Notes: a model not told the origin generated them from the letters alone. A stretch of DNA of 64,000 nucleotides from Allofrancisella frigidaquae (GCF_012222825.1 NZ_CP038017.1:1364001-1428000), one strand, 5' to 3'; counted from the stretch's first letter, positions 8,555 to 20,625 are shown. A program made the numbers and translations.

Positions 8555-11500
8555 TTAGAAGTCTAATGATTCAAGAGCATTTCTTAATGATTCTTCGATA
8601 TCATCATTTATATCTTTTTCCTCACTTACATGCTGATAATTCTCAAAAGACGAACTGTCTATTCCAAATGCTGTAGCATCTGTAAATGCCATACCATCTT
8701 CAACCCCCAACTCTTCTTTTAGCTTCTCAATCTTAGCTGCTTCTTTTCTGACAGCCAGCCCTGTACCTGTAGGAATTAATCTACCAATTAGAACATTTTC
8801 CTTAAGACCTCTTAGTTGATCAATCTGAGAATTAATAGAAGCTTCTGTTAATACTCTTGTCGTCTCTTGGAAAGATGCTGCTGATAAGAAAGACTCTGTA
8901 GACAAAGAAGACCTTGTAATACCCATTAATACTGGCTCATATACAACTTCTTTTTTACCTTCTAAACTTAATTTATCATTCTCTTCAAGAATTCTAACAA
9001 GCTCAACCGTTTCTTCTCTTACAAATTTGCTGCCACCTTCATCTAGAATAACTGCCTTTCTAAGCATTTGTCTAACAATAGTCTCAATGTGTTTATCATT
9101 AATTACAACACCTTGCATACGATATACAGATTGAGCCTCAAAAAGGATATAGTCAGCAAAGGCTTCTAACCCTTTATATTTAAGTAGATCATGCGGATCC
9201 GTAGGACCATCCGCTAATACATCACCCTTAGAGACAGCTTCACCATCAAATACAACCAAATGGCGAGATTTAGATAGTAATATTTCTTCAACAATATGAC
9301 CACGCTTGTCTAAAATCTCTATTCTTTGCTTCTCTTTGGTGTCTCTATTACCTAATCTAACTATACCATCACAAGGAGAAAGTATCGCAGCTTCTTTTGG
9401 ACGTCTTGCCTCAAATAATTCAGCAACACGAGGCAGACCCCCTGTAATATCTTTATTCTTAGACCCTTCTAGAGGAATTTTGGCAACAACATCTCCTATC
9501 GAAATTTGCATATCCTCAGTAACGTTTAACACTGCCCCAACAGCTAATGCTATTGATTTTAACTCATTACCATCATTGTCAACTATTTTAACTACCGGTT
9601 TTAAGTTTTTAGAAGTAATTCTCTGAGATAGCGACGTTATTTCAATAGTCTGCTGGCCAGTTAGGTCATCATAAGTATGTTTAGATGTAATACCATCAAT
9701 AACATCCTCTAAAACAACCTTACCTGCGACATCTGTGACTATTGGCTGCGCATGAGGATCCCAGGTAGCTATCACATCACCAATCTCTACTGCTTTACCA
9801 CTTGCTAGAGGAAGTACTGCACCCATAGGGATTCTGTGCTGTTCTCTAACCCTACCCATAGTATCAGAAACAATGATTTCAGCAGCACGTGATATTACAA
9901 TGTCTTGGCCTTCTTTATTTGTTACTGTTCTAATATTTTTAAACTTGATTTTACCAGCAGTTTTAACTTTGATATCACTAATTGTTACACCTAAAGATGC
10001 TGCCCCGCCAGTATGGAATGTTCTCATTGTTAACTGAGTACCAGGCTCACCAATTGATTGAGCTGCAATTACACCTACAGACTCACCAACATTAACCTTT
10101 CTTTCTCGAGATAAATCTCTACCATAACACTTAGAACACAACCCTCTACGAGTCTTACATGTGATTGGTGATCTAACCTTAATCATATCAATACCATTAT
10201 CATCTAATAGCTCTACTAAATTTTCATCTAATAAAGTATTTGATTCTAACAATACGATACCTTTTTCCGTAACAACGTCAGCCGCTAATGTTCTACCTAA
10301 TGCTCTTTCTGTAAGAGGCACTTTAACTTCACCATCTTCTACAATAGCTGAGAACATTAAACCATCATCTGTACCACAGTCTTCTTCAATGATTACTAAA
10401 TCCTGAGCCACATCCACTAGTCTACGAGTTAAATAACCAGCGTTAGCTGTTTTAAGAGCTGTATCAGCCAAACCTTTACGAGCACCGTGAGTCGATGTAA
10501 AGTATTGTAATACTGATAAACCCTCTCTAAAGTTAGCTGTAATAGCCGTCTCAATCATCGTGCCATCAGGTTTTGCCATCAAACCACGCATACCTGCAAG
10601 CTGTCTCATCTGGTTATAAGAACCTCTAGCACCAGATTTAGCCATCATATATACAGAGTTAAATGATTCAATCTCTTTTTCTTGACCGCTAACAATAACT
10701 TTATCTTTAGATATAGCATCCATCATCGAAGCACCGACTTCATCTGAAGTTTTACTCCAAATATTGATTATATTATTGTATCTTTCATTCTCAGTAATAA
10801 GTGAAGACTGGTATTGCTCTGTTACATGCTTAATTTCTTGTTCTGCTTTTTCTACCTTAGTGTCTTTATCAGCAGGTATAGTCATATCATTTATACCTAC
10901 AGAAATACCAGAAATAGTGGAGTATTTAAAACCAGCATACATAAGCTTATCAGCTAGAACGACTGTAGCTTTACCACCCAATACTCTAAATGCTTGGTTA
11001 ATAATCTTAGAGATTTCTTTCTTAACTAAAACCTTATTAATTAACGAGAATGATAACCCTTCAGGTAATATATTGATAAGCAATGCTCTACCAACAGTTG
11101 TATTAACAACGCCTTTTTCATTATAAGTGTTACCTTTAGTATCAAATACTTGTCTATCCACTCTTAATTTGATTTTAGCATGGATATCTATAGTTCCAGA
11201 GTTATACGCTCTACTAACATCTTCATAACTTGCAAATAATTTACCTTCTCCTTTTGCTCCATCTTTCTCTCTTGTAATATAGTATAAACCTAACACTATA
11301 TCTTGAGTAGGAGTGATAATAGGCTGTCCTGAAGCTGGTGATAAGATGTTATTAGTAGACATCATCAAAACTCTAGCTTCTAGCTGAGACTCAACTGTTA
11401 ATGGCACGTGAACAGCCATTTGGTCACCGTCAAAGTCAGCGTTAAAAGCCGCACACACTAATGGGTGCAACTGAATAGCTTTTCCTTCGATAAGCTTCGG

Positions 11501-12808
11501 CTCAAATGCTTGAATACCTAACCTATGAAGTGTAGGAGCCCTGTTTAATAGTACTGGATGCTCATTAATTACAACTTCTAAAATATCCCAAACTACAGAT
11601 TCCTCTATCTCAACCATTCTTTTAGCTTGCTTAATAGTTGTTGCATGCCCACCAAATCTTAGCTTAGAGTAAACAAATGGCTTAAACAACTCTAAAGCCA
11701 TTTTCTTAGGTAAACCACACTCGTGCAATCTTAAAGATGGGCCTACTGTAATTACAGAACGTCCAGAATAGTCAACACGCTTACCTAATAAGTTTTGACG
11801 GAAACGACCTTGTTTACCTTTAATCATATCAGCTAATGATTTAAGAGGACGTTTATTTGAACCTGTTACCGCCCTTCCACGTCTACCATTGTCTAATAAA
11901 GCATCAACAGCCTCTTGTAACATCCTTTTTTCATTTCTAACAATAATATCAGGAGCATTAAGGTCTAATAGCTTTTTAAGTCTGTTGTTTCTATTTATTA
12001 CTCTACGATATAAATCATTAAGATCAGATGTAGCAAACCTACCACCTTCTATTGGTACAAGTGGTCTTAAATCAGGAGGAAGAACTGGTAAGACAGTCAT
12101 TACCATCCACTCAGGTTTATTACCAGAAGCTTGAAAAGTCTCTAGAAGCCTTAATCTTCTTATAGCTTTTTCTTTTTTAGCTGCAGATTTGCTTTCTTCA
12201 TATTCAACTTGTAGCTGCTCTATTTCTGATTCGATATCAGTATCAGATAACAATTCTCTAATAGCCTCTGCACCCATAGAAGCTTCAAACTCATATCCAT
12301 AGTTTTCTAGAGCTTCTATGTATTCTTCATCAGTAAGTAATTGCTTTTTCTCTAATGGAGTCATACCAGGATCAGTAACTATATATGACTCAAAGTATAA
12401 TACCTTCTCTACATTTTTAAGAGGCATGTCTAAAAACAAACCTATCCTAGAAGGTAAAGATTTTAGATACCAAATATGTACTACTGGACACACTAAATCA
12501 ATGTGTCCCATTCTTTCTCTTCTTACTTTAGCTTGCTCGACTTCAACACCACAACGCTCACATACCACACCACGATGTTTTAAACGCTTATATTTACCAC
12601 ATAAACATTCATAATCTTTAACAGGACCAAAAATTTTAGCACAAAATAAACCATCTCTCTCTGGCTTAAATGTTCTATAGTTAATAGTTTCTGGTTTTTT
12701 AACCTCACCATGAGACCACGAGCGTATAACCTCTGGTGATGCTAAAGATATTTTTATAATATCAAACTTTTTACTATTGTAGTTTTGATGTAGGATACCG
12801 TTATTCAC
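8555..12808 (-). CDS. rpoC: DNA-directed RNA polymerase subunit beta'
   Basis: RpoC holds the catalytic magnesium of RNA polymerase. The 1417-residue protein shows the N-terminal zinc ribbon with its four cysteines (C-x-C-G ... C-x-x-C-G), the catalytic [12 protein letters not shown], and the second zinc site with [16 protein letters not shown] near residue 890. The bridge-helix/trigger-loop region [10 protein letters not shown] follows. The start is GTG, with AGGAGA seven bases upstream, and begins [10 protein letters not shown]. It follows rpoB by 59 bases and ends the block. Length is normal for the family. Confidence 0.98.
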   Translation of the reverse strand: MNNGILHQNYNSKKFDIIKISLASPEVIRSWSHGEVKKPETINYRTFKPERDGLFCAKIFGPVKDYECLCGKYKRLKHRGVVCERCGVEVEQAKVRRERMGHIDLVCPVVHIWYLKSLPSRIGLFLDMPLKNVEKVLYFESYIVTDPGMTPLEKKQLLTDEEYIEALENYGYEFEASMGAEAIRELLSDTDIESEIEQLQVEYEESKSAAKKEKAIRRLRLLETFQASGNKPEWMVMTVLPVLPPDLRPLVPIEGGRFATSDLNDLYRRVINRNNRLKKLLDLNAPDIIVRNEKRMLQEAVDALLDNGRRGRAVTGSNKRPLKSLADMIKGKQGRFRQNLLGKRVDYSGRSVITVGPSLRLHECGLPKKMALELFKPFVYSKLRFGGHATTIKQAKRMVEIEESVVWDILEVVINEHPVLLNRAPTLHRLGIQAFEPKLIEGKAIQLHPLVCAAFNADFDGDQMAVHVPLTVESQLEARVLMMSTNNILSPASGQPIITPTQDIVLGLYYITREKDGAKGEGKLFASYEDVSRAYNSGTIDIHAKIKLRVDRQVFDTKGNTYNEKGVVNTTVGRALLINILPEGLSFSLINKVLVKKEISKIINQAFRVLGGKATVVLADKLMYAGFKYSTISGISVGINDMTIPADKDTKVEKAEQEIKHVTEQYQSSLITENERYNNIINIWSKTSDEVGASMMDAISKDKVIVSGQEKEIESFNSVYMMAKSGARGSYNQMRQLAGMRGLMAKPDGTMIETAITANFREGLSVLQYFTSTHGARKGLADTALKTANAGYLTRRLVDVAQDLVIIEEDCGTDDGLMFSAIVEDGEVKVPLTERALGRTLAADVVTEKGIVLLESNTLLDENLVELLDDNGIDMIKVRSPITCKTRRGLCSKCYGRDLSRERKVNVGESVGVIAAQSIGEPGTQLTMRTFHTGGAASLGVTISDIKVKTAGKIKFKNIRTVTNKEGQDIVISRAAEIIVSDTMGRVREQHRIPMGAVLPLASGKAVEIGDVIATWDPHAQPIVTDVAGKVVLEDVIDGITSKHTYDDLTGQQTIEITSLSQRITSKNLKPVVKIVDNDGNELKSIALAVGAVLNVTEDMQISIGDVVAKIPLEGSKNKDITGGLPRVAELFEARRPKEAAILSPCDGIVRLGNRDTKEKQRIEILDKRGHIVEEILLSKSRHLVVFDGEAVSKGDVLADGPTDPHDLLKYKGLEAFADYILFEAQSVYRMQGVVINDKHIETIVRQMLRKAVILDEGGSKFVREETVELVRILEENDKLSLEGKKEVVYEPVLMGITRSSLSTESFLSAASFQETTRVLTEASINSQIDQLRGLKENVLIGRLIPTGTGLAVRKEAAKIEKLKEELGVEDGMAFTDATAFGIDSSSFENYQHVSEEKDINDDIEESLRNALESLDF

Positions 12809-12867
12809 AGGTAGCTCTCCTATACTTTTATTTTAATAAAAAAAATAAGTTACTCTATTAAAGATGC

Positions 12868-15800
12868 TTATTCTTGCTCTGCTGAGTAGTCAAAATCCAT
12901 ATCTATACCTAACGCTCTAACTTCATTTCTTAAAACGTTAAAGGATTCTGGAACATCAACGTTCATAGTTAGTTTACCATCAACTATGTTCTTATACATT
13001 TTTGACCTTCCAGCTATATCATCAGACTTAACTGTTAGCATCTCTCTTAATGTATAAGCTGCACCATAAGCTTGTAACGCCCAAACTTCCATCTCACCAA
13101 ATCTTTGACCACCAAACTGGGCCTTACCACCAAGAGGTTGTTGTGTAACCAAACTATATGAACCAGTCGATCTAGCATGCATTTTATCATCTACCAAGTG
13201 ATCAAGCTTAAGCATATACATAAACCCGACAGTTACATGTCTGTCAAATGCTTTACCAGTACGACCATCAAACAATTTCATTTGACCATCTGTTGCAAAA
13301 CCACCTAGTTGAAGTAGCGATTTAATATCTTCTTCTTTAGCTCCATCAAATACCGGCGTTGCGATTGGCACACCACCTTTAAGATTTTCACAAAGCTGTA
13401 AGATTTCTTCATCACTTAAAGCCTCTAAGTCTACTTTCTTACCACCAACAGTGTTATATACTTCATCTAAAGTCTTTCTAAGCTCAGCAGCTTTTCTAGT
13501 TTGATCTAAAGTTTTTTCTATCTTTTTACCCAAACCATAAGAAGCTAATCCCATATGTGCTTCTAAGATCTGACCAATATTCATACGTGATGGTATACCT
13601 AATGGATTCAAACAAACATCTACTGGAGTACCATCTTCCATGTATGGCATATCTTCAATAGGTAATACGCGGGATACCACACCTTTGTTACCATGACGCC
13701 CTGCCATCTTATCACCAGGCTGTATACGCTTTTTAATAGCGACAAATACTTTTACTGTTTTTAACACACCAGGAGATAGCTCATTACTTTGAGTTATAGA
13801 CTTTTTCTTAGCCTCAAATCTAGCATCTACTGCTAATTTTGCTTCATCATAGTATTCTTTAGTTTTTTGCACCTTAGTGTTTAACTTCTCGTCTTCGAAC
13901 GAAATTTCTAACCATTTTGAAAAAGGCAGCTTTTCTAAAAACTCTTTTGTTAAAATAGCTCCTTTTTTAAGACCTTTAGCTTTAAGAATCTCAGCACCCA
14001 CAATATCCTTTTCAATAGATTGTTTAACTATAGATTCAATAACACTAAATTCTTCATCAAAGTCTTTACGTGTTTTTTCTATAAGCTCTTTTTCTATTTT
14101 TAAAGCTCTATGACTCTTACCACCTTTATCATTTTCAAATACTTGAACATTAATAACTGTGCCTGAAGTGCCACTAGGCATCCTTAATGAACTATCTGCA
14201 ACGTTTGATGCTTTTTCATTAAAGATTGCTCTAAGTAATCTTTCTTCTGGAGTTAACTGCTGCTCTGCTTTTGGTGTAATTTTAGCTACAAGAATATCAC
14301 CAGATTCAACATTAGCACCTATATGGACAATACCAGATTCATCCAATTTAACCAAGCTGCTTTCACTAACATTTGGAATATCTGCTGTTATTTCCTCTGG
14401 TCCAAGTTTAGTATCACGAGCAACGCAAGTAAACTCTTCGATATGTATGCTTGTATACTTATCGTCTTTAACAATTCTTTCTGACAATAGAATCGAATCC
14501 TCAAAGTTATAACCATTCCATGGCATAAATGCAACCATTAGATTATGCCCTAAAGATAACTCACCAAAATCGGTTGCAAAGCCATCTGCTAAGATATCAC
14601 CTTGCTCAACTTTATCACCAACATTAACTATAGGACGCTGGTTAATACAAGTATTCTTATTTGAGCGTTTGAATTTAGTTAAACTATATATGTCTACTAA
14701 TCTATTAGTTTTAGATTTTTCAGTATTTACCTTAACTACTATTCTGTTTGAGTCAACCTCAACAATCGTTCCAGGGTTTCTAGCAATAATACAGTTACCT
14801 GAATCTCTAGCAACAATCTTCTCTATCCCAGTACCAACCAAAGGTTTTTCTGACTTAAGAGTTGGGACTGCTTGACGTTGCATGTTTGCACCCATCAATA
14901 CCCTGTTTGCGTCATCATGCTCTAAGAAAGGAATTAATGCTGCAGCTGCCGAAACCATCTGTTTAGCAGAAACATCCATATACTGAACTCTACTAGATTC
15001 AGTAAACATTGCTTCACCACCTGAACGACATTGGATCAATTCATCAACAAAATGGTTATTTTCATCAAGTTGAGTTGAAGCCTGAGCAATTACGAAATTG
15101 TCTTCGTCAGTTGCTGATAAATACTCAATTTCATCTGTAACTCTACCATTAATAACTTTTCTATAAGGAGCCTCTAAGAAACCATAATCATTTACCCTAG
15201 AATAAATTGCTAAAGAGTTAATAAGACCAATGTTTGGTCCTTCTGGTGTTTCAATAGGACATAATCTACCGTAGTGAGTTGCATGAACGTCACGAACTTC
15301 AAAACCAGCTCTATCACGAGATAAACCACCAGGGCCTAATGCTGAAATTCTTCTTTTATGTGTAACTTCTGATAGTGGATTATCTTGATCCATAAATTGA
15401 GATAATGCTCCAGAAGTAAAAAACTCTTTTATCGAAGCTGTTATAGGCTTAGAGTTAACTATATCTTTCGGCATTAACTTATCTTTATGTACCAAAGACA
15501 TGCTCTCACGGATTCCTTTTTCTACACGGTAAAGACCTATTCTAAATTGGTTCTCGACCATTTCACCAACAGAACGAACACGTCTGTTACCAAGATGATC
15601 TATATCGTCCACTTTTCCTTTACCATCACGGATCTTAATAAGCTCTTCAAGGACACCAACTATATCACTATTTTCAAGAGTATAAACGTCTTTAGAAACC
15701 TTGTCAGAACCTAATCTTGCGTTTAATTTCATTCTACCAATATCAGATAAGCTATATCTACTTTCAATAAAAAATAACCCTTCAAATAAAGCCTTTACAG

Positions 15801-16944
15801 ATGCTGCTGCTGGAGGATCCCCAGGTCTTAAAACCTTATAAATCTCAACCAAAGCTTCATCAGTATTTTTTGTAACATCATACTTAAGAGTGTCAGAAAT
15901 ATACCTACCTTTTTCTGTAGTTATAAAATCTACAACCTCTAACTCATACATTCCCGCTTTTATACAAGCGTCTAATAAACCTTCTGTAATATCATTATTT
16001 GCATAAGCTATAACTTCACCTGAATTCTCACTGATAACATCTTTTGCCACCCTAAGGGTACTCACCAGGTCAAAGTCTATAGCTACAGAATCAATACCTG
16101 CTTCTTTTATTTTCTTAACATCTTTCGAAGTAATCTTTTTATTTTTCTTTGCTATTACATCACCTTTTGAATCTATGATGTCAAACTTTAGTAACTCGCC
16201 TTTTATTAAAGAAAGATCGCCCAACTTCAAGGCAAAATTTTCACCGTCAAATTTAATCGTTTTAGTAGTAGAAAAATGTTCTAAAATATCTTCTTGCGAA
16301 TATCCAAGTGCCTTTAAAATAACAGTTGCACAAATTTTTCTTTTCCTATCTATCCTAGCCCAGATTATACCTTTCGAATCAAATTCAAAATCTAACCATG
16401 AACCTCTATACGGGATTATACGTGCAGAAAAAGCCCCTTCTTCTGTGTCATCTTTACTAAAAAATGCTCCCGGAGACCTATGTAACTGAGAAACGACTAC
16501 CCTTTCAGTACCATTAACAATAAAAGTACCGTTTGTTGTCATTAGAGGGATATCACCCATATATACATACTCTTCTCTAATATCTTCAACGATTTTTTCA
16601 TTTGGAAGAGCCTCTTTATTATAAACAACCAACCTCATCTTAACATTAAGAGGAGCGTCATAAGTAGCTCCACGAACCTGGCATTCGCTCTCATCAAATG
16701 TTGGCTCACCAATTTGATAATCAACATAATGAAGTTCATATTGTCCATTTTTACTTTCCACAGGAAAAGACTGTTTAAGCACCTGCTCCAAACCAGAACG
16801 TTCTCTACCTTTAGTCCCTTCAGGATTTAAAAATTTTTTATATGACTCTGTTTGAATGGAGAGTAAATATGGCACATCCAAGATATGAGGTAGTTCCCCA
16901 AACTCTTTACGAATTCTTTTTTTCTCAGCGTATGAGTAAGACAT
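12868..16944 (-). CDS. rpoB: DNA-directed RNA polymerase subunit beta
   Basis: RpoB is the second large catalytic subunit of RNA polymerase and the rifampicin target. The protein of 1358 residues starts [16 protein letters not shown]; an in-frame extension of 21 residues exists upstream but has no family support. The rifampicin-binding cluster is visible as [20 protein letters not shown] followed by [20 protein letters not shown], with wild-type residues at the usual resistance positions as far as I can read. The C-terminal [18 protein letters not shown] is intact. It lies downstream of rplL with a 151-base spacer and is followed by rpoC. Confidence 0.98.
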   Translation of the reverse strand: MSYSYAEKKRIRKEFGELPHILDVPYLLSIQTESYKKFLNPEGTKGRERSGLEQVLKQSFPVESKNGQYELHYVDYQIGEPTFDESECQVRGATYDAPLNVKMRLVVYNKEALPNEKIVEDIREEYVYMGDIPLMTTNGTFIVNGTERVVVSQLHRSPGAFFSKDDTEEGAFSARIIPYRGSWLDFEFDSKGIIWARIDRKRKICATVILKALGYSQEDILEHFSTTKTIKFDGENFALKLGDLSLIKGELLKFDIIDSKGDVIAKKNKKITSKDVKKIKEAGIDSVAIDFDLVSTLRVAKDVISENSGEVIAYANNDITEGLLDACIKAGMYELEVVDFITTEKGRYISDTLKYDVTKNTDEALVEIYKVLRPGDPPAAASVKALFEGLFFIESRYSLSDIGRMKLNARLGSDKVSKDVYTLENSDIVGVLEELIKIRDGKGKVDDIDHLGNRRVRSVGEMVENQFRIGLYRVEKGIRESMSLVHKDKLMPKDIVNSKPITASIKEFFTSGALSQFMDQDNPLSEVTHKRRISALGPGGLSRDRAGFEVRDVHATHYGRLCPIETPEGPNIGLINSLAIYSRVNDYGFLEAPYRKVINGRVTDEIEYLSATDEDNFVIAQASTQLDENNHFVDELIQCRSGGEAMFTESSRVQYMDVSAKQMVSAAAALIPFLEHDDANRVLMGANMQRQAVPTLKSEKPLVGTGIEKIVARDSGNCIIARNPGTIVEVDSNRIVVKVNTEKSKTNRLVDIYSLTKFKRSNKNTCINQRPIVNVGDKVEQGDILADGFATDFGELSLGHNLMVAFMPWNGYNFEDSILLSERIVKDDKYTSIHIEEFTCVARDTKLGPEEITADIPNVSESSLVKLDESGIVHIGANVESGDILVAKITPKAEQQLTPEERLLRAIFNEKASNVADSSLRMPSGTSGTVINVQVFENDKGGKSHRALKIEKELIEKTRKDFDEEFSVIESIVKQSIEKDIVGAEILKAKGLKKGAILTKEFLEKLPFSKWLEISFEDEKLNTKVQKTKEYYDEAKLAVDARFEAKKKSITQSNELSPGVLKTVKVFVAIKKRIQPGDKMAGRHGNKGVVSRVLPIEDMPYMEDGTPVDVCLNPLGIPSRMNIGQILEAHMGLASYGLGKKIEKTLDQTRKAAELRKTLDEVYNTVGGKKVDLEALSDEEILQLCENLKGGVPIATPVFDGAKEEDIKSLLQLGGFATDGQMKLFDGRTGKAFDRHVTVGFMYMLKLDHLVDDKMHARSTGSYSLVTQQPLGGKAQFGGQRFGEMEVWALQAYGAAYTLREMLTVKSDDIAGRSKMYKNIVDGKLTMNVDVPESFNVLRNEVRALGIDMDFDYSAEQE

Positions 16945-17015
16945 CAAAAAACCCTTAAGATTTTGTTTACACAAAATAAAAAGCAAACATGAATATATTT
17001 GCACCAACCTATGTA

Positions 17016-17034
17016 TCTTTCAATACTAGAAAGA
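17016..17034. repeat. short hairpin between rplL and rpoB
   Basis: TCTTTC (17016-17021) and GAAAGA (17029-17034) form a 6-bp stem with a 7-base loop, 72 bases upstream of rpoB. In enterobacteria the rplL-rpoB spacer holds an attenuator and an RNase III site. This hairpin is in the same place but has no T-run, so it may serve processing rather than termination. Confidence 0.35.
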
Positions 17035-17095
17035 CTAGAAGCCATATAAATGACCACTAGCCATAATTCCTAAAAATTACTTTTTATGAATATTA

Positions 17096-17473
17096 TTATT
17101 TAAGCTCAACTTTAGCGCCAGCTTCTTCAAGTTGCTTCTTAAGAGCTTCCGCTTCTTCTTTAGAAGCAGCTTCTTTAACTGTAAAAGGAGTACCTTCTAC
17201 AGCATCTTTAGCTTCTTTAAGACCTAAACCTGTAACACCTCTAACCGCCTTGATCGCAGCGATCTTATTTGAACCTGCATCAACTAAAACAACGTCAAAT
17301 TCAGTTTTTTCTTCAGCAGCTTCAGCTGGACCAGCAACTGGACCAGCAGCAACAGCAACAGCAGCTGCAGCAGATACACCAAACTTATCTTCCATCATTT
17401 TAACCAAATCACACACATCCATTACGCTCATCTCAGCAACAGCATTTAGGATATCTTCTTTTGTTATAGCCAT
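17096..17473 (-). CDS. rplL: 50S ribosomal protein L7/L12
   Basis: L7/L12 forms the ribosomal stalk that recruits translational GTPases. The 125-residue acidic protein has an N-terminal dimerisation part ending near residue 35, an alanine-rich hinge ([19 protein letters not shown]), and the C-terminal domain with [25 protein letters not shown] precedes the ATG. It follows rplJ by 63 bases. Confidence 0.97.
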   Translation of the reverse strand: MAITKEDILNAVAEMSVMDVCDLVKMMEDKFGVSAAAAVAVAAGPVAGPAEAAEEKTEFDVVLVDAGSNKIAAIKAVRGVTGLGLKEAKDAVEGTPFTVKEAASKEEAEALKKQLEEAGAKVELK

Positions 17474-17536
17474 TTTATAACTCCTATTTATTTAACAATT
17501 AATTCTTTGTTTAGCTCTTCTAGTAAGCCAATGCAA

Positions 17537-18055
17537 TTATTTACTATCTCCAACAGCAGCAAATACTCGTACCACCTGAGAAGGAATCTCATTAAGGGTA
17601 CGAACAAACTTAGTAACCGGTGCTTGCATAACACTAAGTAATGTAGCAAGTGCCTCTTCCCGACTAGGAAGCTTAGCAAAGTCATCTAACTTTTCTGGAC
17701 CAAACAGTTCACCAGACATAGCTAAATTTTTAACTTCAAAAGCCTTATGGTCTTTTTGAAAGTTTTTAAATAGCTTAGCTGCTGCACCTGGCTCATCCTT
17801 AGAAAGAGCAAGAACAAGAGGACCTTTAAGAGCATCTGATAAACACTCAAAATTAGTTCCTTTAATTGCTAAACGTGCTAAGTTGTTACGAACAACCCTT
17901 AAATAAACTCCTGACTCACGAGCTTGTTTTCTTAATGAAGTCATTTCATTAACAGTCAAACCACGATAGTCGGCTACTGCCGCAGACAACGCCAAGGACA
18001 CCTGTTCAGCAACTTCAGCGACAATTGCTTTTTTATCCTCTATTCTAAGTGCCAT
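17537..18055 (-). CDS. rplJ: 50S ribosomal protein L10
   Basis: L10 anchors L7/L12 to the ribosome. The 172-residue protein starts MALRIEDKKAIVAEVAEQ and shows SAAVADYRGLTVNEMTSLRK. The C-terminal helix that binds L12 dimers is present. AAGGAG precedes the ATG. Upstream is a 170-base leader with the conserved L10 leader fold, so rplJ-rplL is probably autoregulated by the L10-L12 complex. Confidence 0.97.
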   Translation of the reverse strand: MALRIEDKKAIVAEVAEQVSLALSAAVADYRGLTVNEMTSLRKQARESGVYLRVVRNNLARLAIKGTNFECLSDALKGPLVLALSKDEPGAAAKLFKNFQKDHKAFEVKNLAMSGELFGPEKLDDFAKLPSREEALATLLSVMQAPVTKFVRTLNEIPSQVVRVFAAVGDSK

Positions 18056-18111
18056 AATCGACTCCTTATATTGTCTACACTTTTATTTAATTTAACACGA
18101 TATTTAGACCA

Positions 18112-18202
18112 AAAAAGGTTGTCAACATCGTCTGCGTAGGATAAATATTAAGCCAAGCAAGCTTAGCTCCTACGGTCTTTAACGTTGTATTCACATACAA
18201 CC
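18112..18202 (-). promoter_or_regulatory. L10 leader (autoregulatory site of rplJ-rplL)
   Basis: Read on the minus strand, the spacer holds a hairpin GTTGTAT...ATACAAC (18184-18201). A second stem, CGTAGGA/TCCTACG, pairs 18168-18174 with 18135-18141. It is followed by CAGACGATGTTGACAAC. This arrangement, with the CAGACGA-type kink-turn element next to the CCTACG arm, matches my recollection of the bacterial L10 leader to which L10(L12)4 binds to repress translation. It sits 57 bases before rplJ. Confidence 0.75.
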
Positions 18203-18225
18203 CAAAGAAATTGCAAAGTATTATT

Positions 18226-18921
18226 CTATATACTTAAATCTGAAAAGTCAACTGCTATTCCTGGACCCATAGTACTAGACACAGAAACTTTCTTCAGATA
18301 TATGCCTTTAGAAACAGATGGTTTTGCTTTTTTAAGATCAATCAAAAGCTGCTCTAGGTTTTGTTTTAGCGCATCTGAAGTAAAATTAACCTTACCAATA
18401 GTTGTATGTATAATACCTGCTTTGTCAACTCTATATCTAACCTGACCTGCTTTAGCATCTCTTACAGCTTTAGCAACATCCATAGTTACAGTACCAACCT
18501 TAGGATTTGGCATAAGTCCTTTAGGACCTAAAATTTGACCCAACTGTCCAACCACTCTCATAGAATCAGGAGAAGCGATCACAACATCAAAATTCATATT
18601 ACCTTTTTTAACCTCATCCGCAAGATCTTCCATACCAACGATATCTGCACCAGCTTCTTTAGCTGCATCAGCAGCAGGACCTTTTGCAAAAACTGCTACT
18701 CTAACACTTTTACCTGTACCATTAGGTAACACAGAAGCCCCTCTAACCACTTGATCAGATTTACGAGGATCAACACCTAAAGCAACTGACACATCCACAG
18801 ATTCAACAAACTTAACTGAAGAAACATCTCTTAAAATATCAAAAGCTTCTGCTACAGGATATTTTTTTTCAGCATCTATCTTAGCTGCTATAGTTTTCAT
18901 TCTTTTTGAAATTTTAGCCAT
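18226..18921 (-). CDS. rplA: 50S ribosomal protein L1
   Basis: L1 forms the mobile stalk at the E site and, in many bacteria, represses its own rplK-rplA message. The 231-residue protein shows the family core [20 protein letters not shown] and [12 protein letters not shown] near the C terminus. The ATG overlaps the rplK stop by one base (TAATG), a coupled pair. Confidence 0.97.
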   Translation of the reverse strand: MAKISKRMKTIAAKIDAEKKYPVAEAFDILRDVSSVKFVESVDVSVALGVDPRKSDQVVRGASVLPNGTGKSVRVAVFAKGPAADAAKEAGADIVGMEDLADEVKKGNMNFDVVIASPDSMRVVGQLGQILGPKGLMPNPKVGTVTMDVAKAVRDAKAGQVRYRVDKAGIIHTTIGKVNFTSDALKQNLEQLLIDLKKAKPSVSKGIYLKKVSVSSTMGPGIAVDFSDLSI

Positions 18922-19358
18922 TACGCAACCCCTTCTACTTTTACGCCCATACTACGAGCACTACCAGCAATAATTCTTACAGCAGCATCTAAATCAGCAG
19001 CTGTCAAGTCAGGATCTTTTACTTTAGCAATCTCTTCCAACTGCTCACGAGTAATAGTACCAACAAACTCTTTCGAAGGGTTTGAAGAACCTGATTTTAT
19101 TTTGACAGCTTTTTTAATCAAATAAGAAGCTGGCGGAGTTTTCAGCTCGAAAGTGAAACTGCGATCGCTATATACAGAAATTTCAACAGGGATAGGCATA
19201 CCTGGCTCCATACCCTGAGTTTTAGCATTGAATTCCTTACAGAATCCCATAATATTAACACCACGCTGACCTAATGCAGGTCCTATAGGAGGACTTGGAT
19301 TAGCTTTACCAGCAGCAACTTGCAATTTAATAATAGCTTCTACTTTTTTCTTAGCCAT
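18921..19358 (-). CDS. rplK: 50S ribosomal protein L11
   Basis: L11 binds the GTPase-associated region of 23S rRNA. The protein of about 145 residues starts [20 protein letters not shown], with TTGGAGAAAA upstream. A start four residues earlier is possible but breaks the Shine-Dalgarno spacing. The proline-rich [20 protein letters not shown] is the family signature, and the C terminus with the GSARSMG motif is intact. Confidence 0.97.
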   Translation of the reverse strand: MAKKKVEAIIKLQVAAGKANPSPPIGPALGQRGVNIMGFCKEFNAKTQGMEPGMPIPVEISVYSDRSFTFELKTPPASYLIKKAVKIKSGSSNPSKEFVGTITREQLEEIAKVKDPDLTAADLDAAVRIIAGSARSMGVKVEGVA

Positions 19359-19418
19359 TGTTTTCTCCAAAATTTAGGTTAATAGCACTCATATTATTTA
19401 AATATAAGCTCCCCATGA

Positions 19419-19441
19419 CTTAGTTTATTTCTTAAACTAAG
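19419..19441. repeat. 9-bp hairpin containing the nusG stop codon
   Basis: CTTAGTTTA (19419-19427) and TAAACTAAG (19433-19441) are perfectly complementary with a 5-base loop. The nusG stop codon (19437-19439) lies in one arm. No T-run follows on the minus strand, so this is not a standard terminator. It could be a processing site or a 3' stabiliser of secE-nusG ahead of rplK. Confidence 0.5.
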
Positions 19442-19970
19442 ACTCTTTTTCAACTTGTGAAAATTCAAGCTCAACAGGCGTAGATCTACCAAATATAGAT
19501 ACAGCCACCCTTAACCTTGATTTTTCATAGTTAACTTCTTCTACCACACCAGTAAAGTCATTAAATGGCCCCTCAAGAACTCTAACCACTTCACCAACCT
19601 GATACGACTTTCTAAGTCTTGGCTCAATAGTATTTTTATTACCTTCCATGAAACTAAGAATTTTATCAACTTCTTGCTTACTTAATGGAATAGGCTTACC
19701 TCTTGAACCAACAACAGTTAATACTCTAGGAACTGACTTTACAAGCTGCCAAGCATCTGTAGTAAGGTCGGCCTCTACCAAAACATACCCCGGAAAATAC
19801 TTACGTTCACTTTTACGCTTTTGACCTGCTCTCATTTCTACCACATTCTCAGTAGGAACAAGTATTCTACCAAAACTATTTTCCAAACCAGCTATTTTAA
19901 TATTTTCTTCCAACTGAGTTTTTACTCTTTTTTCATAACCTGAGTGCACCTGCACGACATACCAAAGCAT
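19437..19970 (-). CDS. nusG: transcription termination/antitermination protein NusG
   Basis: NusG binds RNA polymerase, couples it to the ribosome and aids Rho. The 177-residue protein starts MLWYVVQVHSGYEKRVKTQL, has RKYFPGYVLVEADL in the NGN domain, and ends with a KOW domain (VRVLEGPFNDFTGVVEEVN). Length is typical. It follows secE by 15 bases. Confidence 0.97.
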   Translation of the reverse strand: MLWYVVQVHSGYEKRVKTQLEENIKIAGLENSFGRILVPTENVVEMRAGQKRKSERKYFPGYVLVEADLTTDAWQLVKSVPRVLTVVGSRGKPIPLSKQEVDKILSFMEGNKNTIEPRLRKSYQVGEVVRVLEGPFNDFTGVVEEVNYEKSRLRVAVSIFGRSTPVELEFSQVEKES

Positions 19971-19985
19971 AATTGTAAACCCCTA

Positions 19986-20411
19986 TTAACCTAGGAAATA
20001 TTGAATAAATTTTTCAAATACCAAACCAAATATAGATATAAAGATAGCAAAAATGATAACCACCACTATAACCATAGCAGATATAGTCATAGTTTCTTTG
20101 CGTGTAGGCCAAACCACTTTGGACAACTCCAGTTTTGAAGCATTAAAAAAAGCCCAAAATCTACGACCCTGATTAGTAAACCTTGCAATAACTAGTGCCA
20201 CAAGAACAACCACTACGGCAATTGATGTATTATAAGAACTATAATCAAAACCCCAAATACCTGAAGCCATAGTAACCATAACACCCAAAATCACAACAAC
20301 GGTAGCAGCAAACCACAGCAAAACGTTAAGCGAACTTGAAATCCTTGTCACTTCTGTAGGTTTAGTAGCTCCACTCACCCAAACTTTATTAAAATTTTGA
20401 CTCTTTTTCAC
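19986..20411 (-). CDS. secE: preprotein translocase subunit SecE
   Basis: SecE clamps SecY in the inner-membrane translocon. The 141-residue protein has three transmembrane segments, about residues 30-50, 55-75 and 110-135, with the conserved cytoplasmic amphipathic stretch LELSKVVWPTRKETM before the last one. This is the three-helix gammaproteobacterial form. The start is GTG, with AAAGGAG ten bases upstream. A terminator and a candidate promoter lie between the tRNA-Trp gene and this start. Confidence 0.93.
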   Translation of the reverse strand: MKKSQNFNKVWVSGATKPTEVTRISSSLNVLLWFAATVVVILGVMVTMASGIWGFDYSSYNTSIAVVVVLVALVIARFTNQGRRFWAFFNASKLELSKVVWPTRKETMTISAMVIVVVIIFAIFISIFGLVFEKFIQYFLG

Positions 20412-20442
20412 AAGAATGATACTCCTTTAAAACGTAGGGTAT

Positions 20443-20471
20443 AAAATAACACACAGAAAATATAATATCAA
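20443..20471 (-). promoter_or_regulatory. candidate promoter of secE-nusG
   Basis: On the minus strand, TTGATA (20466-20471) and TATTTT (20443-20448) are 17 bp apart, just downstream of an intrinsic terminator and 32 bases before the secE start. The -35 box is a four-of-six match and the -10 box is weak, so this is a positional and pattern call. Confidence 0.45.
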
Positions 20472-20472
20472 G

Positions 20473-20513
20473 AAAAATAAAAAAGACAGTGAGCAAAATT
20501 GCATCACTGTCTT
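20473..20513 (-). terminator. intrinsic terminator after tuf-tRNA-Trp
   Basis: On the minus strand, AAGACAGTGA (20504-20513) pairs perfectly with TCACTGTCTT (20483-20492) across an 11-base loop, and a T-rich tract (TTTTATTTTT) follows. It lies just after the tRNA-Trp CCA end and before secE. This would separate the tRNA/tuf transcript from the secE-nusG transcript. Confidence 0.85.
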
Positions 20514-20520
20514 AATTATT

Positions 20521-20596
20521 TGGCAGGCCAGGAGGGACTCGAACCCCCAACTTGCGGTTTTGGAGACCGCTGCTCTACCAATTGAACTACTGACCT
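20521..20596 (-). tRNA. tRNA-Trp (CCA)
   Basis: The 76-base gene folds as a standard cloverleaf: acceptor AGGTCAG with CTGGCCT (one T-G pair), anticodon CCA in the loop between GCGGT and ACCGC, and a GTTCGAGTC T-loop. CCA is encoded. It lies between tuf and secE, its place in many gammaproteobacteria. Confidence 0.97.
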
Positions 20597-20625
20597 TTTA
20601 TTTTATTTTACTTTACAACTATTTA

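Noticed and set aside
16945-17007. A 21-residue N-terminal extension of RpoB
   Set aside because: RpoB proteins of this family start at MSYSYAEKK, and the extension lies in the rplL-rpoB spacer.
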